A stretch of DNA of 64,000 bases, taken from NCBI GenBank assembly GCA_030750765.1, contig JASMHM010000003.1, forward strand, positions 1 through 64,000, in the 5' to 3' direction. Below are positions 60,465 through 64,000 of the stretch, one piece after another. Both the position numbers and the translations under genes were made by a program. A model generated the notes under the pieces. That model ran no database searches, was not told where the DNA came from, and saw nothing but the letters and a program-made list of their open reading frames with translations. The stretch comes from Candidatus Woesearchaeota archaeon (lineage in GTDB: Archaea > Nanobdellota > Nanobdellia > Woesearchaeales > ARS49). How positions within the stretch are numbered: the stretch's first letter is position 1; every line of letters begins with the position of its first letter.

Positions 60465-61793
60465 ATGGTTTATGAGATCATACTGGGGAGAGGGAAAAAG
60501 GATCGAGACAAGTTCGGCACCACAGGGTGTGTGTTCCTCGCGAAGCAGTATGTAAAGATGGCACAGATCACCGCCCTCGCCCAAAAAGTGTTCTTAGACA
60601 TGAACAACGCACATGTCGTGTTTGTTTGCGGAAAACGCGGATCAGGCAAATCGTATTGTATGGGAGTCATAGCAGAAGGCATCGTAGAATTGCCCGAGCA
60701 GTTCAAGAAGAAGTTAAGCGTGATACTCCTAGACACGATGGGGATCTACTGGACGATGAAATACCCCAACCACAAAGATGAGAGCATGCTCAACGAGTGG
60801 GATCTCCACGGTAAAGGTTTCAATGACGTGAAAATATACACGCCAGAAGGGTATTACCATGATTACAAGAAGCAAGGCATCCCTACTGATGTGCCATTCA
60901 GCATCAAACCCTCAGAACTAACAACCGAAGACTGGTTCATCAGCTTTGAGATAAACTCTACCGACCCCCTAGGCGCGTTCATCGAAAAAGTTATACTCAC
61001 GATTAAAGAAGAAAAGGAAGACTACGACATTGACGACATCATCGCACAAATAAGGATGGAAGAAGAAGAGCCACACATGAAGTTGGCAGCCACCAACAGA
61101 TTTTTGGTTGCGAAAAGTTGGGGTCTGTTCAGCAAAGAAGGAACGAGCATCAAAGAACTTGCCACCGGAGGCCAGATTACCGTGCTGGATCTGAGCTGTT
61201 ATGGAACGATGCCAGGAGGATGGAAGGTCAAGAACCTTGCCATGGGCATAATTTGCAAGCGATTGTTCATCGAGCGCATGATGGTGAGAAAGTTTGAAGA
61301 GTTTGACAGCATTGAACAAGCCGTCCACTACTTGGAGAAGCCGGAAGAGAAAGACCACAGTAAAGACATGCCACTCGTCTGGATCATGATAGATGAGGCA
61401 CACGAGTTCCTACCAAGAACAGGGAAAACCGCAGCGTCGGATGCACTGATCACGTTGTTGCGAGAGGGCCGCCAGCCAGGTTTGGCCATGGTAATGGTGA
61501 CGCAACAACCCGGCAAGATCCACACAGACGCACTCACCCAGTCAGACATCGTTCTCTCTCATAGACTAACCGCAAAAATAGATACTGACGCGCTAGGAAT
61601 GTTGATGCAGTCCTACTTGCGAACAGGACTGGACAAACAATTAGAGGTTTTGCCACAAATTACCGGAGCGTGCTTAGCCATCGATGACGTGAACGAAAGA
61701 ATCTTCCCTATGCAGATACGTCCGAGAAGCTCATGGCACGGCGGCTCTGCCCCCAAGATCATGGAAGATAAGAAAGATCCGTTCGCATTCTAA
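60465..61793 (+). CDS. HerA-like ATPase (FtsK/HerA superfamily)
   Basis: 442 residues. Walker A FVCGKRGSGKSYCMG, Walker B VWIMIDEAHEF, and the arginine-finger/sensor region LLREGRQPGLAMVMVTQQPGKI match HerA/DUF87 ATPases. The N-terminal part before Walker A is only about 55 residues, without a clear HAS barrel, so it may be a HerA relative rather than the resection motor itself. NurA is 41 kb away. TATA-like TTATTTATA at 60434-60442. Confidence 0.85.
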   Translation: MVYEIILGRGKKDRDKFGTTGCVFLAKQYVKMAQITALAQKVFLDMNNAHVVFVCGKRGSGKSYCMGVIAEGIVELPEQFKKKLSVILLDTMGIYWTMKYPNHKDESMLNEWDLHGKGFNDVKIYTPEGYYHDYKKQGIPTDVPFSIKPSELTTEDWFISFEINSTDPLGAFIEKVILTIKEEKEDYDIDDIIAQIRMEEEEPHMKLAATNRFLVAKSWGLFSKEGTSIKELATGGQITVLDLSCYGTMPGGWKVKNLAMGIICKRLFIERMMVRKFEEFDSIEQAVHYLEKPEEKDHSKDMPLVWIMIDEAHEFLPRTGKTAASDALITLLREGRQPGLAMVMVTQQPGKIHTDALTQSDIVLSHRLTAKIDTDALGMLMQSYLRTGLDKQLEVLPQITGACLAIDDVNERIFPMQIRPRSSWHGGSAPKIMEDKKDPFAF

Positions 61794-61969
61794 GAAAAAC
61801 TTGTCACCAAGCTAGAGATGAACATGAGGATAAAGGCAACAGCGAAAGCAAAGCCAAAACTCATGTTTATCTCCCAAACATACGTAACCGAGATGGTGAA
61901 TCCAATTATACTCGCGATAAACATCGCAGTAGCCGGACTGTGGATCATCTTGTACTGGTAGGAGCCCAT
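61790..61969 (-). CDS. Two-helix small membrane protein, unknown
   Basis: 59 residues, just below the track cut-off. The N-terminus MGSYQYKMIHSPATAMFI runs into a first helix, then a loop VWEINM, then a second helix (FGFAFAVAFILMFISSLV). The ATG is 26 nt from the bidirectional TATA at 61992-61999. It overlaps the HerA-like stop by 4 nt. No family recognised. Confidence 0.7.
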   Translation of the reverse strand: MGSYQYKMIHSPATAMFIASIIGFTISVTYVWEINMSFGFAFAVAFILMFISSLVTSFS

Positions 61970-61991
61970 ACACTTTTCCCAAAAAGAAGAC

Positions 61992-61999
61992 TATTTATA
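61992..61999. promoter_or_regulatory. Bidirectional TATA element
   Basis: TATTTATA is centred at 61995.5, 25.5 nt from the ATG at 62021 (plus) and 26.5 nt from the ATG at 61969 (minus). One element can serve both leaderless genes. Confidence 0.55.
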
Positions 62000-62020
62000 T
62001 GTTTCCCCTCGCTAAGATGT

Positions 62021-62887
62021 ATGAAACATCCACTCGGGCCTACAACCAGCCTTGTTGTGCTCTTTATACTTGCCCAAGTGGTAGGACTCTTCATCACGCA
62101 AGCATACATCCCTGTAGAGGCAGGCGTTGTGGTGATCAAAGACTTGCCAACAGTTGCAGGTATGGAGATTGAAAGACCTGACGTACCCCCACAACAAGGA
62201 TTGTGGATAGTTGTGGGCGCTATCGTCGTTGGCACAGTACTCATGTTAGGCATTGTATGGATGGGAGCAGGATGGCTCTGGAAATTATGGTACTTTATGA
62301 GTGTATTAGTACTTCTTAACATCGCACTTGCGAGCGTGCTTGAACCCACGCCAAGCTTGGTGTTTGCGCTCATACTTGCCTTCTTGAAAACGTACAAGAA
62401 GTCCAGCATCGTCCACAATTTCACCGAAATATTAGTGTATGGTGGGTTAGCCGCCATCTTTGTTCCGCTGCTCAAAGAGCCCTGGATCATGCTTGTCTTA
62501 TTAGGGTTGATCAGCGTATATGACGTCATTGCAGTGAGAAAGACTCAGCACATGGTCAAGATGGCCAAATTCCAGATGGAACACAAAACCTTTGGGGGGA
62601 TCATGTTACAATATGGAAAAGAAGGTAAGCCAGGTAAGATCCCAAAGAATACTAAACCCGTAGGAGGGACTGCAATCCTGGGTGGAGGCGATATTGGCTT
62701 TCCTCTACTCTTCTTAGGAACGCTCTTGTATACTAGAGGGATGACCGCCAGCTTCATAGCCCTACCCTTTGTGGTAGCTTCCTTGGTGTATCTCTTATGG
62801 CAGTCAAAGAAAGACAAGTTCTACCCAGCAATGCCATTTCTTACTGTAGGTTGCTTGGCAGGCTATGCTATCGTGCTTCTTGTTTAG
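62021..62887 (+). CDS. Presenilin/SPP-like intramembrane aspartyl protease (A22)
   Basis: 288 residues from the ATG at 62021; the track start at 61940 precedes the predicted transcript. Eight or nine membrane helices. The aspartyl pair is in SVYDVIAV (YD) and LGGGDIGFPLL (GxGD), and FYPAMPFL is the PAL-like motif. This fits archaeal presenilin homologs (DUF1119 family), which cut membrane helices such as cleaved signal peptides. Confidence 0.9.
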   Translation: MKHPLGPTTSLVVLFILAQVVGLFITQAYIPVEAGVVVIKDLPTVAGMEIERPDVPPQQGLWIVVGAIVVGTVLMLGIVWMGAGWLWKLWYFMSVLVLLNIALASVLEPTPSLVFALILAFLKTYKKSSIVHNFTEILVYGGLAAIFVPLLKEPWIMLVLLGLISVYDVIAVRKTQHMVKMAKFQMEHKTFGGIMLQYGKEGKPGKIPKNTKPVGGTAILGGGDIGFPLLFLGTLLYTRGMTASFIALPFVVASLVYLLWQSKKDKFYPAMPFLTVGCLAGYAIVLLV

Positions 62888-63322
62888 CTATGCACTAGCG
62901 GTTTTCTCTGCTAGACCAGAAGCGTATTTCCTTGCGGCAGCCGAGGTTCTTGCTATGCTTAGGGCGTGATCTGCCCAATCACAAACCGCCCCTACGTCTG
63001 TGGGAGCGGCAATGTAAGCAGAATGCTCTTCTGGCACGTCAATGCCTGCTTTGTTATCAATCACGTATGGCAAGCCTCTGCGCGCTAGGTCCTCTGCAAC
63101 AGATTCCCACCCCGGGACATATGTGCTGACCACCGCTAGACTTAAATCGGAGCCCCTCTCATCGAGCAACATAAGTGCACCAACCGTGTCTTCCTTGTGA
63201 AAGATAAGCCACCGCGGATGGCGGGCGTGGAGATCGCGCACAGTGCAGGCAGCAGTGCGTTCATGCTCCTCTAATACGAGCACGTCTGCGAATCTTAAAT
63301 GCTGCCAGATTATTTGTGACAT
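62888..63322 (-). CDS. Receiver-like alpha/beta protein, unknown
   Basis: 144 residues. Alternating strands and helices (VLVLEEHERTAACTVRDLH, SLAVVSTYVPGWES, LPYVIDNK) look like a degenerate CheY-type fold, but the phosphoacceptor Asp is not evident. It starts just after the presenilin-like gene (convergent) and ends at the SRP RNA side. Function unknown. Confidence 0.5.
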   Translation of the reverse strand: MSQIIWQHLRFADVLVLEEHERTAACTVRDLHARHPRWLIFHKEDTVGALMLLDERGSDLSLAVVSTYVPGWESVAEDLARRGLPYVIDNKAGIDVPEEHSAYIAAPTDVGAVCDWADHALSIARTSAAARKYASGLAEKTASA

Positions 63323-63373
63323 TGTTTACCCAATGCCTGCATAGATTAAATATGTTATGGTTCGGCGGATAGG

Positions 63374-63380
63374 TTTTTAA
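63374..63380 (+). promoter_or_regulatory. TATA box of SRP RNA
   Basis: TTTTTAA centred at 63377, 27 nt above the predicted 5' end of the RNA at 63404. Confidence 0.55.
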
Positions 63381-63403
63381 GTAGGGAATGACTGCACACT
63401 CTT

Positions 63404-63672
63404 GCGGGCTAGACCGGGAGGGTAGCAGTCTCCTGCCTCGTCAATCTGCTTTAGATGAGGTCGAAGCTTGGAGGGCGGTTTTGTTTGTAAAAGCCGGTCT
63501 TGAGTCGGACGTTGAGGTCCTGTCCTGTTGGATGCTTATGCCAGGAATGGGTCAGGCGGGGAACCGAGCAGCCATAACTTTTATGGGTCATGCTTTCAGG
63601 GTCGCGGGACTGAGGAAGATTCAAGAGTCACTGGATTTTGCGTTCAAAATCCACCTTCTTGCGTGCCCGCAC
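63404..63672 (+). ncRNA. ffs: Signal recognition particle RNA (7S)
   Basis: The 5' end GCGGGC pairs with GCCCGC at 63665-63670, closing the molecule. The 5' domain GGCTAGACCGGGAGGGT resembles the archaeal Alu domain. Helix 8 is GGGTCAGGCGGGGAACCGAG followed by CAGCC: the symmetric loop, the GGAA tetraloop flanked by GG/CC, and AGCAG are the SRP54-binding core. Length about 269 nt fits archaeal 7S RNA. The 100-codon ORF the track lists here is not a protein. Confidence 0.9.
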
Positions 63673-63673
63673 T

Positions 63674-64000
63674 TTATTCTACTAAGATAGCAGGCTTGCC
63701 GGGTAAGGCTTGCTTTGCCTTGTCATGGCTTGCTTTTTCTTCAGCAACAACCATGACTTCGGCCTCTAGTTGTAGTCCTTCTAAGAATTCCCTTTCCTGC
63801 TTTTCATCAAAGATGATAGCAGGGATGCGTTGTGGGCTGCTAACAAGTTTTGGAACCATTTTGGCGATGGCCTGACCGTGCGGCTTGAGTTTTCCACTCA
63901 TAAGAGATTGCATAATCTTGCCCACGTCTCGAGTATCCTTCATGAGCTCTTTGAGTTCAGCGTACAACGTTCTCTTCCAGGGAGCAGCGACGAATAGCGT
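63674..64000 (-). CDS. leuS: Leucyl-tRNA synthetase, C-terminal end (cut by window edge)
   Basis: The frame is open to base 64000, reading TLFVAAPWKRTLYAELKELM and ending KQALPGKPAILVE, the conserved C-terminus of archaeal/eukaryotic LeuRS. Only the last 108 residues are inside the window. The TTG at 63967 in the track is not the start. The 3' end lies a few bases from the 3' end of the SRP RNA, so the two are convergent. Confidence 0.88.
   Translation of the reverse strand, partial: TLFVAAPWKRTLYAELKELMKDTRDVGKIMQSLMSGKLKPHGQAIAKMVPKLVSSPQRIPAIIFDEKQEREFLEGLQLEAEVMVVAEEKASHDKAKQALPGKPAILVE

Noticed and set aside
63388-63690. 100-residue ORF over the SRP RNA
   Set aside because: The sequence is explained by SRP RNA helices; the translation shows no protein-like pattern.

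Overview
The window is archaeal chromosome, most likely from a DPANN-type lineage (Woesearchaeota/Pacearchaeota-like). That placement is inference from gene content and small size, since no rRNA is present. Direct archaeal markers are aIF5A, L40e, L1/L10/L12, S24e/S27ae, Rpo7/Spt4/Rpo11, ABCE1, topoisomerase VI, archaeal DnaG, GatD/GatE, class I CCA enzyme, RIO1, KH-type Pno1, NurA, a HerA-like ATPase, a BHB-type tRNA intron and an SRP RNA. Bacterial-flavoured metabolism is mixed in: PEP synthase, HldE-type nucleotidyltransferase, cyclopropane synthase and thymidine kinase.

Nearly every gene that begins a transcript has a TATA-like box centred about 26-27 nt upstream of its start codon, so most mRNAs look leaderless. 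I used this spacing to choose starts. Downstream genes overlap by 1-20 nt. The few genes that break the rule, with a long structured leader and a Shine-Dalgarno sequence, stand out: an aspartokinase-like gene, rpl1, an ORF at 52.2 kb, and perhaps dnaG.

Layout. 0-3.4 kb: partial gene, aIF5A, L40e, M50 protease. 3.4-11 kb: tRNA methyltransferase, PEP synthase, lipoprotein, Rpo11, prenyltransferase. 11-15 kb: aspartokinase with a leader ORF, then the L1-L10-L12 operon and a coiled-coil protein. 15-17.4 kb (minus): Fcf1-like PIN, HldE-like, Rpo7, Spt4, S24e, S27ae. 17.4-27 kb: CCA enzyme, NurA, CDC48/VAT, parvulin, GatDE. 27-33 kb: thymidine kinase, PMT-like and ALG5-like glycosyltransferases, a sequon-rich lipoprotein, thioredoxin reductase. 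33.9-35.5 kb: three tandem paralogs of unknown function. 36.4 kb: an unusual LonB-like protein. 39-46 kb: adenylate kinase, small acidic paralogs, cyclopropane synthase (frameshifted), ABCE1, TrmI. 46-51 kb: a split membrane protein, Topo VI, a large cysteine-rich surface protein. 51.8-54.3 kb: tRNAs, a leader-like ORF with a hairpin, branched-chain aminotransferase with an internal TGA, and a lipoprotein with a codon-4 TAA. 54-59 kb: AlaX, Pno1, RIO1, a structured RNA, DnaG and an exosome-associated protein. 59-64 kb: anchored cysteine-containing paralogs, HerA-like ATPase, presenilin-like protease, SRP RNA and the 3' end of leuS.

The strongest candidates for something new are: (1) the aspartokinase leader, a 22-codon leaderless ORF with a Thr-Thr-Thr-Met-Lys-Pro-Thr run, mutually exclusive hairpins and a T7 tract, which looks like an attenuator; (2) an ABCE1 that keeps the ligands of one Fe-S cluster and has lost those of the other; (3) a LonB-like protease with an intact Ser/Lys dyad and a degenerate Walker B; (4) a family of six proteins sharing a signal-anchor followed by a Thr-Gly motif; (5) a 29-residue cysteine-helix repeat; (6) a rod-shaped RNA upstream of dnaG.
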